From NCBI GenBank assembly GCA_002494015.1, contig DLAR01000102.1, forward strand, positions 1 to 64,000: a DNA stretch of 64,000 bases, read 5' to 3'. A model generated the notes under the pieces. That model saw only the letters and a program-made list of their open reading frames with translations. It was not told the DNA's origin and did not search any database. Positions 44,257-53,742 of this stretch are shown piece after piece; the stretch's first letter is position 1, and each line of letters starts with the position of its first letter. The position numbers and the translations under genes were made by a program. This DNA is from Porphyromonadaceae bacterium UBA7042. GTDB lineage: Bacteria; Bacteroidota; Bacteroidia; Bacteroidales; Muribaculaceae.

Positions 44257-46683
44257 ATGAAACGCTATAATGTCATCACATTTCTAATCGGACTGCTTTT
44301 TCCATTGACAGCCGCGTCAGAGACTTGCTCGCTCAATTTCGGCAACGCGGTAAAATTTAACGACGACTGGAAATTCATTCTTGCCGACAGTTCGGCCATG
44401 TCCCTCCCCGACTATGACGATTCCCGGTGGCGGCAACTCGACCTGCCACATGACTGGTCAATCGAGGGAAGGCTGTCGCCGTCGCTGAACAGTTGCACCG
44501 GGTATCTGCCGGGAGGCATCGCGTGGTATCGCAAAACATTCGGGTTCACCCCCGACGGGCAGAACCATTTCATATATTTTGAAGGAATCTACAACCGCAG
44601 CGAAGTCTATCTCAACGGGCATCTGCTTGGGAAACGCCCCAACGGATATGTGTCGTTCTACTATGACCTGACGCCATACCTTAAAGAGGGAGAGAATGTA
44701 ATGGCCGTGCGCGTAGACCACAGCCGCGAGGCTGACTCGCGATGGTATACCGGCTCGGGAATATACCGCGACTCGTGGATGGTAACCGCCGGCGACACCC
44801 GCTGGGATGCATGGGGCACCGGGTGGAAAGCCACGTCGATAACCGACAGGAAAGCGACTATAGAAGTCGACGTGAAAGCTGTCGGCCCGTCAGGGAAAGG
44901 CCGGCTGAAGGCTGTGGCGACAATCACCGACGCGGATGGCAATGTGGTAGCCCGGAAATCTAAAAACATAGCTGCCGGGGAACGTTCAACCATAAACATG
45001 GCAATTGCCGACCCCCGGCGGTGGGATATCGACTCGCCCTATCTCTACACGCTCGTCACCCGACTGTATGACAACGGCCGGGAGGTTGACCGCAGCGAGT
45101 GCCGGATAGGGTTGCGCACACTGGAATTTGACCCCGACAATGGTTTTGCCATAAACGGGCGCAATATAAAGGTCAAGGGTGTGTGCCTGCACCACGATGC
45201 CGGGGTTCTCGGCGCAGTGGTCCCGCGCGACGTGTGGGCGCGGAGGCTCGACAACCTGAAGGCTATCGGGGCCAACGCCATACGCATGAGCCACAACCCG
45301 CAGGCCCCGATGCTGTATGACCTGTGTGACGAAAAAGGGTTCCTCGTCATGGACGAGGGGAGCGACGAATGGGAATTCCCCAAGCGCAAGTGGGTCGAAG
45401 GGTGGAACAAGGGCACTCCGAAATATGAGGGTTCGTATGACTTCTTTGAGGAATGGATCGAGACCGACGTGGCCGACATGGTGCGCCGTGACCGCAACCA
45501 TCCGTCGATATTCCTCTGGAGCGTCGGCAACGAGGTCGATTACCCCAACGACCCGTATTCCCACCCTGTTCTCGACGGTAAAAACTCATCGATAAACCAG
45601 CCGATGTATGGCGGCTACAATCCCGATGCGCCCGACGCGGCCCGTATCGGCGAGATTGCAAAACGCCTCGCGGCCGTAATACGCGGCATTGACGATTCCC
45701 GCCCGGTGACAGGCGCGCTTGCAGGAGTCGTAATGTCAAATGAGACCGAATATCCCCGCGCTGTCGATGTCGTGGGCTACAACTACACCGAAAACCGTTA
45801 TGCCGAGGATCATGCCGCCTACCCCGACCGCATTATCTACGGCAGTGAAAACGGGCAGGGATTTGATGCATGGAAAGCAGTGCGCGACAATGACTATATT
45901 TTCGGGCAGTTCATCTGGACCGGCACCGACTATCTCGGCGAGTCGGGACAATGGCCGTCGCGCGGACTCAACACGGGGTTGCTCGACTTCGGCAGTTTCC
46001 CCAAACCCCGCGGACACTTCCGCGCCGCGCTGTGGTGTGACCGCCCCGTCACCTATGTCGGCGCCTATCCGGTCACCCGCCGCTCAGGCGGTTGGGTATC
46101 AATTGACGCACCGGCGGTGTGGAACCATGAACCGGGACAGACGGTCAGAGTCGTGAGTTACACCAATGCTCCCGCCGCACGGCTTGAACTGAACGGCCGG
46201 CAGGTCGGAGATACCAGACCTCACAACGACACTACGGGTATAATCCACTGGGACATACCGTTTGAGCCGGGAACACTTGTCGCCCACGGAGTAGACACTG
46301 ACGGCACAATCCTGTCATCTGACACCATCGTGACCTCAGGACGTCCCGCAGCCCTCCGCATTACCGCTCTCGGCCCTACGACGCTTGAAAGCCATGAAAA
46401 TGTCGCCCATGTCCTTGTCGAGGTCGTTGACGACAACGGCAACCCCGTCACCCTTGCCGACAACAATATTACCTGCCGCATAGAGGGCGGCACGGTGAAA
46501 TTGCTCGGACTGGAAGGGTCAGACAACACCGACATGGGCGATTACCGCGACAACCGCCAGCGGGTCTACGGAGGGCGCCTTCTTGCATATCTTGCTCCGG
46601 TCAAGAACACTCACGGCCCCTCGACTGTTAAATTTACCTCACCGTTGCTTAATGGCGGTGAAATAACCATCAATGTAAAATGA
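44257..46683 (+). CDS. Glycoside hydrolase family 2 enzyme (beta-galactosidase-like)
   Basis: An 808-residue secreted GH2 enzyme with signal peptide MKRYNVITFLIGLLFPLTAA. In order: jelly-roll (KFNDDWKFILADSSAMSLPD, DLPHDWSIEGR), immunoglobulin-like domain, TIM barrel with acid/base Glu in LWSVGNEVDYPN and nucleophile Glu in IIYGSENGQGF, then two beta-sandwich domains. VKGVCLHHDAGVLG and MSHNPQAPMLYDLCD are standard GH2 landmarks. It resembles the other GH2 in this window but differs at many positions and is not adjacent, so the two are probably separate paralogs. The stop overlaps the next gene's ATG. Confidence 0.93.
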   Translation: MKRYNVITFLIGLLFPLTAASETCSLNFGNAVKFNDDWKFILADSSAMSLPDYDDSRWRQLDLPHDWSIEGRLSPSLNSCTGYLPGGIAWYRKTFGFTPDGQNHFIYFEGIYNRSEVYLNGHLLGKRPNGYVSFYYDLTPYLKEGENVMAVRVDHSREADSRWYTGSGIYRDSWMVTAGDTRWDAWGTGWKATSITDRKATIEVDVKAVGPSGKGRLKAVATITDADGNVVARKSKNIAAGERSTINMAIADPRRWDIDSPYLYTLVTRLYDNGREVDRSECRIGLRTLEFDPDNGFAINGRNIKVKGVCLHHDAGVLGAVVPRDVWARRLDNLKAIGANAIRMSHNPQAPMLYDLCDEKGFLVMDEGSDEWEFPKRKWVEGWNKGTPKYEGSYDFFEEWIETDVADMVRRDRNHPSIFLWSVGNEVDYPNDPYSHPVLDGKNSSINQPMYGGYNPDAPDAARIGEIAKRLAAVIRGIDDSRPVTGALAGVVMSNETEYPRAVDVVGYNYTENRYAEDHAAYPDRIIYGSENGQGFDAWKAVRDNDYIFGQFIWTGTDYLGESGQWPSRGLNTGLLDFGSFPKPRGHFRAALWCDRPVTYVGAYPVTRRSGGWVSIDAPAVWNHEPGQTVRVVSYTNAPAARLELNGRQVGDTRPHNDTTGIIHWDIPFEPGTLVAHGVDTDGTILSSDTIVTSGRPAALRITALGPTTLESHENVAHVLVEVVDDNGNPVTLADNNITCRIEGGTVKLLGLEGSDNTDMGDYRDNRQRVYGGRLLAYLAPVKNTHGPSTVKFTSPLLNGGEITINVK

Positions 46684-47072
46684 GTCTTAACTATACACCC
46701 GACAATATCACCTCTCTCGGACAAGACGAGGTGTTTGTATTCGGCAGCAATCTTGCCGGAATCCATGCAGGCGGAGCCGCCCGTGTCGCCCGCGAGCGTT
46801 TCGGCGCCGTGATGGGACAGGGAGTCGGCATGCAGGGACAGTCCTACGCCATTCCCACCATGTTCAAGACAGTAGATGAAATAAAACCCTATGTCGACGA
46901 TTTCATCGACCTTGCACGCGAATGGGACCAGACTACGTTCTATGTCACCCGCATCGGCTGCGGCATCGCCGGATTCACTGATGAAGAAATCGCCCCTTTG
47001 TTCCGCGATGCCCTTTCGCTCTACAATGTCCGCCTCCCCGAATCTTTTGTGAAAATACTGGAGAAGAACTGA
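46680..47072 (+). CDS. Small macro-fold-like protein of the phage A1S_2505 type
   Basis: A 130-residue cytoplasmic protein. The N-terminal segment EVFVFGSNLAGIHAGGAARV is followed by FGAVMGQGVGMQGQSYAIPT and later TFYVTRIGCGIAGFTDEEIA. This pattern recurs in a family of small phage and bacterial proteins of unknown function, and the glycine-rich loops resemble those that bind ADP-ribose in macro domains. That relation is my inference. It is coupled to the GH2 gene by ATGA (46680-46683), an odd partner for a cytoplasmic protein. A strong terminator follows. Confidence 0.72.
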   Translation: MSLNYTPDNITSLGQDEVFVFGSNLAGIHAGGAARVARERFGAVMGQGVGMQGQSYAIPTMFKTVDEIKPYVDDFIDLAREWDQTTFYVTRIGCGIAGFTDEEIAPLFRDALSLYNVRLPESFVKILEKN

Positions 47073-47087
47073 TTTGTAGGATATGTA

Positions 47088-47138
47088 AAAAACGGGAATC
47101 GTTGCAGAAAGTTTCTTTTGCAACAATTCCCGTTTTTT
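47088..47138 (+). terminator. Rho-independent terminator after the macro-like gene
   Basis: AAAAACGGGAAT and GTTGCA on the left (47088-47106) pair with TGCAAC and ATTCCCGTTTTT on the right (47119-47137), with one mismatch between the two parts and a T-rich end. The rest of the 343-bp gap (47073-47415) holds an imperfect hairpin (47181-47193 with 47213-47224) and the restriction-operon control region. Confidence 0.9.
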
Positions 47139-47239
47139 ATTCAACCACCCTGTTAGCGTCGGATGATTACTTTCTCGGCTTTTTCACCCTGCACCCTCAA
47201 AAAATGAAGCTATGCAGGTGAAAATTGCGTTCCGACTTT

Positions 47240-47257
47240 GACTTTAGGCTTAAAGTC
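47240..47257. promoter_or_regulatory. Dyad upstream of the restriction-modification promoter
   Basis: GACTTTA (47240-47246) and TAAAGTC (47251-47257) form 7-bp inverted arms around GGCT. The dyad ends 13 bases before the -7 box, overlapping the expected -33 region, so a protein bound here would block transcription. The methyltransferase's own N-terminal helix-turn-helix is a candidate binder (inference). Confidence 0.5.
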
Positions 47258-47270
47258 TCGAAAAAAATTG

Positions 47271-47278
47271 TAACTTTG
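47271..47278 (+). promoter_or_regulatory. TAnnTTTG promoter box for the restriction-modification genes
   Basis: TAACTTTG, about 137 bases before ATG 47416. The leader contains an in-frame ATG at 47305 that could give a longer product. Confidence 0.6.
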
Positions 47279-47415
47279 CATCTCAAACGCGCTTGCGCAG
47301 ACAAATGACCGCTCAATGTAAGCAACTACTTATATTCAACATATTAAGAAACTTCCTTGTAGTCGCAAAAGGTTTGGTCGCCTGTCTGCCTACGAAGAAG
47401 TTCTTTTGTCAAATA

Positions 47416-48165
47416 ATGAGACATAATTATAATCTCGGCTTCATATCTGATAATGATATTTTCGAGCATGTGAAGTTGACCGTCGAATCGTACAGGCGCG
47501 AAATCACTTTGTTGCAATTCAACGAAAATATTGTTGACCCTGTCAAACTTACGTTTGATTCAAAGGTTTATGGCAAGACTATCCAACAAGCGATTGAGGA
47601 TGAATGTTTCCGTCAAATTGACAAAAGTAATTCTAATCGAATCGGTTACTTCCATCAGAATCTCTTTCGTTACGCAGGAAACGGATGGGTAGTGCCTTCA
47701 CAAGGTTTTGATGTGGAGAACGACGAGCGTCATATTTATGTAGAGTTAAAAAATAAGCATAATACAATGAACTCAGCATCTTCTCAGAAAACTTATATGA
47801 AGATGCAAGCTAAGTTACTTGATGATGATCAAGCAACTTGCTATCTTGTCGAAGCTATTTCCACGAAATCAAAAGATGACACATGGCGAATCACCTTAGA
47901 CAAGAAGCCCCGTTCCCATAATCGTATTCGTCGCATGTCAATGGATAAGTTTTATGAACTTGTTTTCGGCGACCCAAAAGCGTTCTACAAGCTTTGTATG
48001 GCTCTACCGCAAATCATCGAAGATGTTGTTAGCGAAAACGAAGCTCTTGCGCTCAACAACACCGTATACGAAGAACTCACCAAAGAACATGCAGACCTTC
48101 TTACTGCGCTTTATCTTTTAGCGTTCTCCACCTACGAAGGTTTCGATCAAATTGCAGCCAAATAA
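47416..48165 (+). CDS. Type II restriction endonuclease, Eco47II/Sau96I-like family
   Basis: A 249-residue endonuclease matching the Eco47II family (RE_Eco47II). Landmarks are NLGFISDNDIFEHVK, LTFDSKVYGKTIQQAIEDE, QNLFRYAGNGWVVPSQGFDV and IYVELKNKHNTMNSASSQ. The last contains the E-x-K of a PD-(D/E)xK nuclease site, preceded by the Asp of GFDVEND. Characterised members cut GGNCC, so that site is expected here (inference from family). The start ATG 47416 fits the family; the frame is open to 47293. Codon use is visibly AT-richer than the neighbours. The methyltransferase gene follows after 1 base. Confidence 0.88.
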   Translation: MRHNYNLGFISDNDIFEHVKLTVESYRREITLLQFNENIVDPVKLTFDSKVYGKTIQQAIEDECFRQIDKSNSNRIGYFHQNLFRYAGNGWVVPSQGFDVENDERHIYVELKNKHNTMNSASSQKTYMKMQAKLLDDDQATCYLVEAISTKSKDDTWRITLDKKPRSHNRIRRMSMDKFYELVFGDPKAFYKLCMALPQIIEDVVSENEALALNNTVYEELTKEHADLLTALYLLAFSTYEGFDQIAAK

Positions 48166-48166
48166 A

Positions 48167-49516
48167 ATGCAGGGTAGGACAATCTCTATTAATAATTTTG
48201 CCGACCTTCTCGGAGTCTCAAGAGCCACTGTTGATATATGGATTCGCAGTGGCAAATACCCTGTGCATACACTTTCTGATGGCAAGCGTTATTTCTATCT
48301 TGACGATGTCAAGACAGCACCGGAAGTCGCAGCTATGTTGTCAACTAAATGGAATGACGAGATAGACGTTACTCCATCGTGCAACTTTACCTCCGCTGAA
48401 CTTTTCGCAGGTGGTGGCGGCTTGGCACTCGGAATGGAAAAGGCTGGTTTTCATCATGTTCTCCTAAATGAATTTGACCATAGCGCTTGCGAGACACTGC
48501 GCCGCAATCGTCCAAATTGGAATGTTATTGAGGGTGATGTTCACGACATCGACTTTACTCCTTTCCGTGATAAAATCGATTTTCTTTCCGGAGGTTTCCC
48601 TTGTCAAGCTTTTTCGTATGCCGGCAAACGTCTTGGTTTCGAGGAAACAAGAGGCACTTTATTTTTTGAACTCGCTCGTGCGGTTAAAGAAATTCAGCCG
48701 AAAGTCTTTATGGGCGAGAATGTCCGTGGATTGTTTGAACATGATAACGGACGTACCTTACAAACAATTAAGGATGTTATAGCCGAATTAGGCTATACGC
48801 TTATTGAGCCTCGTGTCCTGCGTGCGATACAATACGATGTTCCTCAAAAGAGAGAGCGTCTTATTCTTATTGCCATACGCAACGACATCGCGCCTCATGT
48901 AGATTTCAAATGGCCTGATGTTTGTACTTCCGTAAGAACCCTTAGAGATGCTTTTTTTGCAGGCGAGCTATTCAACACCGATGTTCCGATGTCCGAGGGG
49001 CAAAAATACCCGGAATCTAAATACAAAGTGATGCAACTTGTCCCGGAAGGTGGCGATTGGAGAAATCTACCCGAGGAAGTGGCTCGTGATTATATGAAAG
49101 GCAGTTATAATCTTGGCGGCGGTAAAACCGGAATGGCTCGCCGCCTTGCCATGGATGAACCGAGTCTTACCCTTACTTGTGCCCCTGCTCAAAAGCAAAC
49201 TGAACGCTGCCACCCAAAAGAGACCCGGCCACTTACTGTTAGAGAGTATGCTCGTATTCAAACATTCCCGGACGACTGGCAGTTCTGCGGCAATTTAACT
49301 GCTCAATACAAACAAATTGGAAATGCAGTTCCTGTTAACCTTGCATGGGCTATTGGTCGTTCTCTTATAAGGCTCTTTAATGATATAGCTAAGTTAGGTC
49401 TAATCAGCAAAGATATTAACATAAGTTCTACTCGCCACTACACCAAACTTCACGGAATTTTTGAGGGCATAGTTTGTGCTAAGAAAGCAGAGTATTTATC
49501 TTCTTCGCAAAAATAA
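48167..49516 (+). CDS. DNA cytosine-5 methyltransferase with N-terminal helix-turn-helix
   Basis: A 449-residue C5 methyltransferase protecting host DNA from the adjacent endonuclease. Residues 1-50 (NNFADLLGVSRATVDIWIRS, then KRYFYLDDV) form an excisionase/MerR-type helix-turn-helix. The catalytic core has motif I AELFAGGGGLALGME, motif IV GGFPCQAFSYAG with the catalytic Cys, motif VI GENVRGL, motif VIII QKRERLILI, motif IX REYARIQTFPDDW and motif X GNAVPVNLAWA. Some C5 methyltransferases with N-terminal helix-turn-helix domains repress their own operon. The start is ATG 48167, one base after the endonuclease stop. Confidence 0.93.
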   Translation: MQGRTISINNFADLLGVSRATVDIWIRSGKYPVHTLSDGKRYFYLDDVKTAPEVAAMLSTKWNDEIDVTPSCNFTSAELFAGGGGLALGMEKAGFHHVLLNEFDHSACETLRRNRPNWNVIEGDVHDIDFTPFRDKIDFLSGGFPCQAFSYAGKRLGFEETRGTLFFELARAVKEIQPKVFMGENVRGLFEHDNGRTLQTIKDVIAELGYTLIEPRVLRAIQYDVPQKRERLILIAIRNDIAPHVDFKWPDVCTSVRTLRDAFFAGELFNTDVPMSEGQKYPESKYKVMQLVPEGGDWRNLPEEVARDYMKGSYNLGGGKTGMARRLAMDEPSLTLTCAPAQKQTERCHPKETRPLTVREYARIQTFPDDWQFCGNLTAQYKQIGNAVPVNLAWAIGRSLIRLFNDIAKLGLISKDINISSTRHYTKLHGIFEGIVCAKKAEYLSSSQK

Positions 49517-49845
49517 TGGCGTTGCGGCTCAGAATTTCTCACTGCTCAACTGAATTGGACTGAACATTATCAGGAACGCAAAAGTGTCATCAATGGGTGT
49601 CAAAGGACATAGAAAGGAAGCGGGATGGGACAATGACTGTCTGCTTTATGCATTAAAAAGTTTTGACATTGTAAAAAATTAAGATGCGTAACCCGTGACC
49701 ACAAGCTGCCGTCACTTGCTCACTTGGCGGATTTTTATTAATTTTGCACCGTAATTTTGCCTGCCCGCAAGACGCGCCGGCTTTTTACGTCTAAATTTAA
49801 TCAAATATATAACTGCCCGCGCGGCAACCAACCAACAATTATCAC
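49517..49845 (+). other. Intergenic 329 bp between the restriction-modification genes and purL
   Basis: I find no ORF I trust here. The left part, to about 49680, is AT-richer like the restriction genes and has no inverted repeat, integrase or direct repeat that would mark an insertion end. The right part is the purL promoter region. Confidence 0.5.
49739..49759 (+). promoter_or_regulatory. Tandem TAnnTTTG promoter boxes for purL
   Basis: TAATTTTG occurs twice, at 49739-49746 and 49752-49759. The first has CTTG 20 bases upstream as a partial -33. The leader to ATG 49846 is about 85-95 nt. I see no purine riboswitch signature in it. Confidence 0.55.
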
Positions 49846-52800
49846 ATGGTCGTATTCTTCAAAAAGGGTGCCAATCTCATTATCGCAGTTGAGACTGACC
49901 ACCGGTTCGATGAACTTGAAAAAGAAAAATTGACATGGCTCTTTGACGGCGCACGTCCGTTGTCGGCAACTTCGGTCAAAGGACGATTCGTCGGTCCTCG
50001 CAAGGAGATGATAACCCCGTGGAGTACCAACGCAGTGGAAATCACCCAGAACATGGGACTCAAAGGAATAACCCGCATCGAGGAATTCCATCTCACCCGC
50101 GACGAGAATCCGGCTCATGACAAAATGCTGTCGCGAGTATATGAAGGCTTGAACTCCAAGGTGTTCACCACCTCCCATGTAGCCGCTCCCATCGAGTATA
50201 TCGACGATATTGCCGAATATAACAAGCGCGAAGGTCTCGCACTCAGTCCCGAAGAAGAAGAATATCTGCGCGGACTTGCCGAGCGTCTCGGCCGCCCGCT
50301 GACCGACAGCGAGGTTTTCGGTTTCTCACAGGTAAACAGCGAGCACTGCCGCCACAAGATTTTCAACGGCAGTTTCGTTATCGACGGCGAGGAAAAACCT
50401 CTCTCGTTGTTCAAGCTCATCAAAAAGACTTCGCAGGTCAACCCCAACACACTTGTCAGCGCCTATAAGGACAATGTGGCGTTTGTAAAAGGCCCGACTG
50501 TCGCGCAGTTTTATCCCACCAACCCCGACCGGGCCGATTACTTCGAGGTGCGCGACCTTGACACAGTGCTTTCGCTGAAGGCCGAGACCCACAACTTCCC
50601 GACCACTGTCGAGCCGTTCAACGGAGCCGCGACCGGCTCGGGCGGCGAAATCCGCGACCGCCTCGGCGGAGGACGCGCCAGTCTGCCCCTCGCAGGAACA
50701 GCCGTCTACATGACATCCTATCCCCGCATGAGCGAGCAGCACCGCTGGGAACTGATGATGAATCCCCGCGCGTGGCTCTATCAGACGCCTTGCGAAATTC
50801 TCATCAAGGCATCCAACGGCGCGTCGGACTTCGGCAACAAGTTTGGCCAGCCCCTCATCTGCGGTTCGCTCCTGACATTCGAGCATGACGAAAACGGCCG
50901 TATGTATGCCTACGACAAAGTCATCATGCTTGCCGGAGGCGTGGGTTATGCCGCTGCAAAAGACGCCATCAAAGGCACCCCCGAGCCGGGGCAGGCCGTC
51001 GTGGTGATGGGCGGTGACAACTACCGCATCGGCATGGGCGGCGGCGCCGTCTCGTCGGTCGAGACCGGCCAGTATGCGTCGGGCATCGAGCTTAACGCCG
51101 TGCAGCGCGCCAACCCCGAGATGCAAAAGCGCGTCTCCAACGTCATCCGCGCCCTTGCCGAAAACGATGACAACCCCATCGTGTCAATCCACGACCACGG
51201 TGCCGGCGGCCACCTCAACGCCCTCTCGGAACTCGTCGAGGAAACCGGCGGAAAGATTGACATCAACGCCCTTCCCATCGGCGACAAGACGCTGTCGTCC
51301 AAGGAAATCGTCGGTAACGAGTCGCAGGAACGCATGGGTATGGTGCTGAAGAAAGAAGATATTGAATATGTGCGCCGCATCGCCGATCGCGAGCGCGCCC
51401 CCATGTATGTTGTCGGCGAGACCACCGGCGACGACCGTTTTGTCTTCGAGCAGGCCGACGGAGTCAAGCCCATCGACCTCGGGATGAAAGACATGTTTGG
51501 CTCGTCGCCCAAGACAACTCTCACTGACACTACCGTGACCACTGCATACAGTGACGTGGAATATGACCCGGCCAATATCGGCCAATACGTCGCCGACGTG
51601 CTTTCGCTTGAAGGCGTGGCTTGCAAAGACTGGCTCACCAACAAGGTTGACCGCTCGATTACGGGCAAGATTGCCCGCCAGCAGTGTCAGGGCGAAATCC
51701 AGCTCCCGCTGAGCGACTGCGGCGTTGTCGCACTCGATTATTCAGGCACCAAGGGTATCGCCACCTCCATCGGCCATGCGCCTCAGGTCGCCCTCATCGA
51801 CTCGGCCAAAGGCAGCGTCATGGCTGTCGCCGAAGCGTTGACCAACATCGTCGGCACCCCTCTGACCGACGGCATCCGCACCCTGTCGCTAAGCGCCAAC
51901 TGGATGTGGCCGTGCAAGAATCCCGGCGAAGACGCGGCCCTGTATCGCGCCGTCGAGGCTTGCAGCGACTTCGCATGCGCCCTCGGCGTGAACATCCCCA
52001 CCGGCAAGGACTCCCTGTCGATGACCCAGAAATATGGCGATGACAAGGTTTATGCCCCCGGCACCGTCATCATTTCGGCCGCCGGCGAAGTCACCGATGT
52101 CAAACAGACACTGACCCCCGTGTTGTCGCGCCGCGACTCGGTCCTCTATTACATCGACTTTTCGGGTGACGCGCTCCGCCTTGGCGGCTCGGCTTTCGCC
52201 CAGTCGCTTAACCGACTCGGAGCCGAGGCCCCGACAGTCACGGACCCGGCACTGTTTGTCAATGCATTTGACACCGTGCAGAAACTTGTCAAGAAAAACA
52301 TGCTTCTTGCAGGCCACGACGTGTCGGGCGGCGGTCTTGTGACAACCTTGCTTGAAATGGCTTTTGCCAATACCGACGGCGGTATCGATATTTCGACCGA
52401 AGGATTTGCCGCAGCAGGCGAGACCGACCTCGTCAAGATTCTCTTTGCCGAGAACCCGGCCCTCGTAGTCCAAGCCGACGCCAAGAAGGCCGAGCGTGTC
52501 GAAGACATGCTCACCAAGGCCGGTGTCAGGTTCATCCGCCTCGGAAAGACAGCCGAAGGCCGCACCCTGACTGTCAGCCACAACGGCTCGGCCACCGTTC
52601 TTGACATCGACGCGCTGCGCGACGTGTGGTTCCGCACCAGCTACCTCATGGATGCGGTTCAGAGCGGCGAGGCATGTGCGCTTGCACGTTTTGAGAACTA
52701 CAAGAGCCAGCCTATCCGTTACAGAATGCCTTCAGGGTTTGACGGCAAACTCGCATCGCGCGGCATAGCCCTGCGCCGCGACGGGCACGGTGACCGCGTC

Positions 52801-53550
52801 AAGGCAGCCATCATCCGTGAAAAGGGTGTGAACGGCGACCGCGAGATGGCCTACTCTCTCTATCTTGCGGGATTTGACGTGAAAGACGTGCACATGACCG
52901 ACCTCATGAGCGGCCGCGAGACACTCGACGATGTAAACATGATTGTGTTCTGCGGCGGTTTCTCCAACAGCGACGTGCTCGGCTCGGCCAAAGGCTGGGC
53001 AAGCGGTTTCCTGTGGAACGACAATGCCAAGGCCGCGCTCAAGCGTTTCTATGACCGCGAGGACACCCTCTCGCTCGGTATCTGCAACGGTTGCCAGCTC
53101 ATGATCGAGCTTGGCCTCATCAATCCCGAGCATCCGCGCAAGACCCGCATGGAACACAATGTCAGCCACAAGTTTGAATCGCAGTTCCTCGGCGTGACCA
53201 TCCCGCGCAACAACTCGGTGATGCTCGGCTCGCTCGCCGGCAGCAAACTCGGTATCTGGGTCGCACACGGAGAGGGCAAATTCAACCTTCCCATGTCGAT
53301 GGACAGCTATAACGTAGTTGCCAAATACAATTACCCGGCCTATCCGGGCAACCCCAACGGGTCCAAAGCCTCGGTAGCCGGTATCGCCTCGGCCGACGGC
53401 CGTCACTTGGCAATGATGCCCCACCTTGAACGCGCAATCTTCCCGTGGCAGTGTGGTTACTATCCTGCAACCCGCCGCGACGAAGTCACCCCGTGGATTG
53501 ATGCATTCATCAATGCCCGCCGCTGGGTAGAGGCCAAGGTTTCCAAATAA
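49846..53550 (+). CDS. purL: Phosphoribosylformylglycinamidine synthase (large, single-chain)
   Basis: A 1234-residue enzyme for the fourth step of purine synthesis, converting FGAR to FGAM with glutamine and ATP. It has the N-terminal PurS-like region, two AIR-synthase-type halves (HNFPTTVEPFNGAATGSGGE is the ATP/FGAR loop; HDHGAGGHLNALSELVEE and GHDVSGGGLVTTLLEMAF mark the two halves) and a C-terminal glutaminase. The glutaminase Cys is in LGICNGCQLMIELG and its His in WVAHGEGKFNLP. The length is typical of the fused large PurL. It stands alone between promoter and terminator. Confidence 0.97.
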   Translation: MVVFFKKGANLIIAVETDHRFDELEKEKLTWLFDGARPLSATSVKGRFVGPRKEMITPWSTNAVEITQNMGLKGITRIEEFHLTRDENPAHDKMLSRVYEGLNSKVFTTSHVAAPIEYIDDIAEYNKREGLALSPEEEEYLRGLAERLGRPLTDSEVFGFSQVNSEHCRHKIFNGSFVIDGEEKPLSLFKLIKKTSQVNPNTLVSAYKDNVAFVKGPTVAQFYPTNPDRADYFEVRDLDTVLSLKAETHNFPTTVEPFNGAATGSGGEIRDRLGGGRASLPLAGTAVYMTSYPRMSEQHRWELMMNPRAWLYQTPCEILIKASNGASDFGNKFGQPLICGSLLTFEHDENGRMYAYDKVIMLAGGVGYAAAKDAIKGTPEPGQAVVVMGGDNYRIGMGGGAVSSVETGQYASGIELNAVQRANPEMQKRVSNVIRALAENDDNPIVSIHDHGAGGHLNALSELVEETGGKIDINALPIGDKTLSSKEIVGNESQERMGMVLKKEDIEYVRRIADRERAPMYVVGETTGDDRFVFEQADGVKPIDLGMKDMFGSSPKTTLTDTTVTTAYSDVEYDPANIGQYVADVLSLEGVACKDWLTNKVDRSITGKIARQQCQGEIQLPLSDCGVVALDYSGTKGIATSIGHAPQVALIDSAKGSVMAVAEALTNIVGTPLTDGIRTLSLSANWMWPCKNPGEDAALYRAVEACSDFACALGVNIPTGKDSLSMTQKYGDDKVYAPGTVIISAAGEVTDVKQTLTPVLSRRDSVLYYIDFSGDALRLGGSAFAQSLNRLGAEAPTVTDPALFVNAFDTVQKLVKKNMLLAGHDVSGGGLVTTLLEMAFANTDGGIDISTEGFAAAGETDLVKILFAENPALVVQADAKKAERVEDMLTKAGVRFIRLGKTAEGRTLTVSHNGSATVLDIDALRDVWFRTSYLMDAVQSGEACALARFENYKSQPIRYRMPSGFDGKLASRGIALRRDGHGDRVKAAIIREKGVNGDREMAYSLYLAGFDVKDVHMTDLMSGRETLDDVNMIVFCGGFSNSDVLGSAKGWASGFLWNDNAKAALKRFYDREDTLSLGICNGCQLMIELGLINPEHPRKTRMEHNVSHKFESQFLGVTIPRNNSVMLGSLAGSKLGIWVAHGEGKFNLPMSMDSYNVVAKYNYPAYPGNPNGSKASVAGIASADGRHLAMMPHLERAIFPWQCGYYPATRRDEVTPWIDAFINARRWVEAKVSK

Positions 53551-53562
53551 GAGTTTAAAATG

Positions 53563-53602
53563 TTAGGGGTTAAGGCTTTGCAAAGCCTTAACCCCTAAAG
53601 TT
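53563..53602 (+). terminator. Palindromic terminator after purL
   Basis: An 18-base arm (53563-53580) is followed directly by its reverse complement (53581-53598) and a short T-containing tail. Confidence 0.8.
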
Positions 53603-53742
53603 TTAAGTGAGTGTCAGATAATGGATTCAGACGGACTCAAACCCTTACATAAGCCTTAAACCCGAACCTTAAACCCTGCTCACCTCTCCCCAATTCACAT
53701 TTATTGACTAAAAAATTATTGCCATTTTTCCGAATTTGTCGT

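Noticed and set aside
49515..49562. A 15-codon ORF after the methyltransferase gene
   Set aside because: It is very short, has no promoter or conserved feature and probably occurs by chance.
49752..49845. A purine riboswitch before purL
   Set aside because: The leader lacks the three-way junction sequence signature of purine riboswitches, and only promoter boxes are evident.
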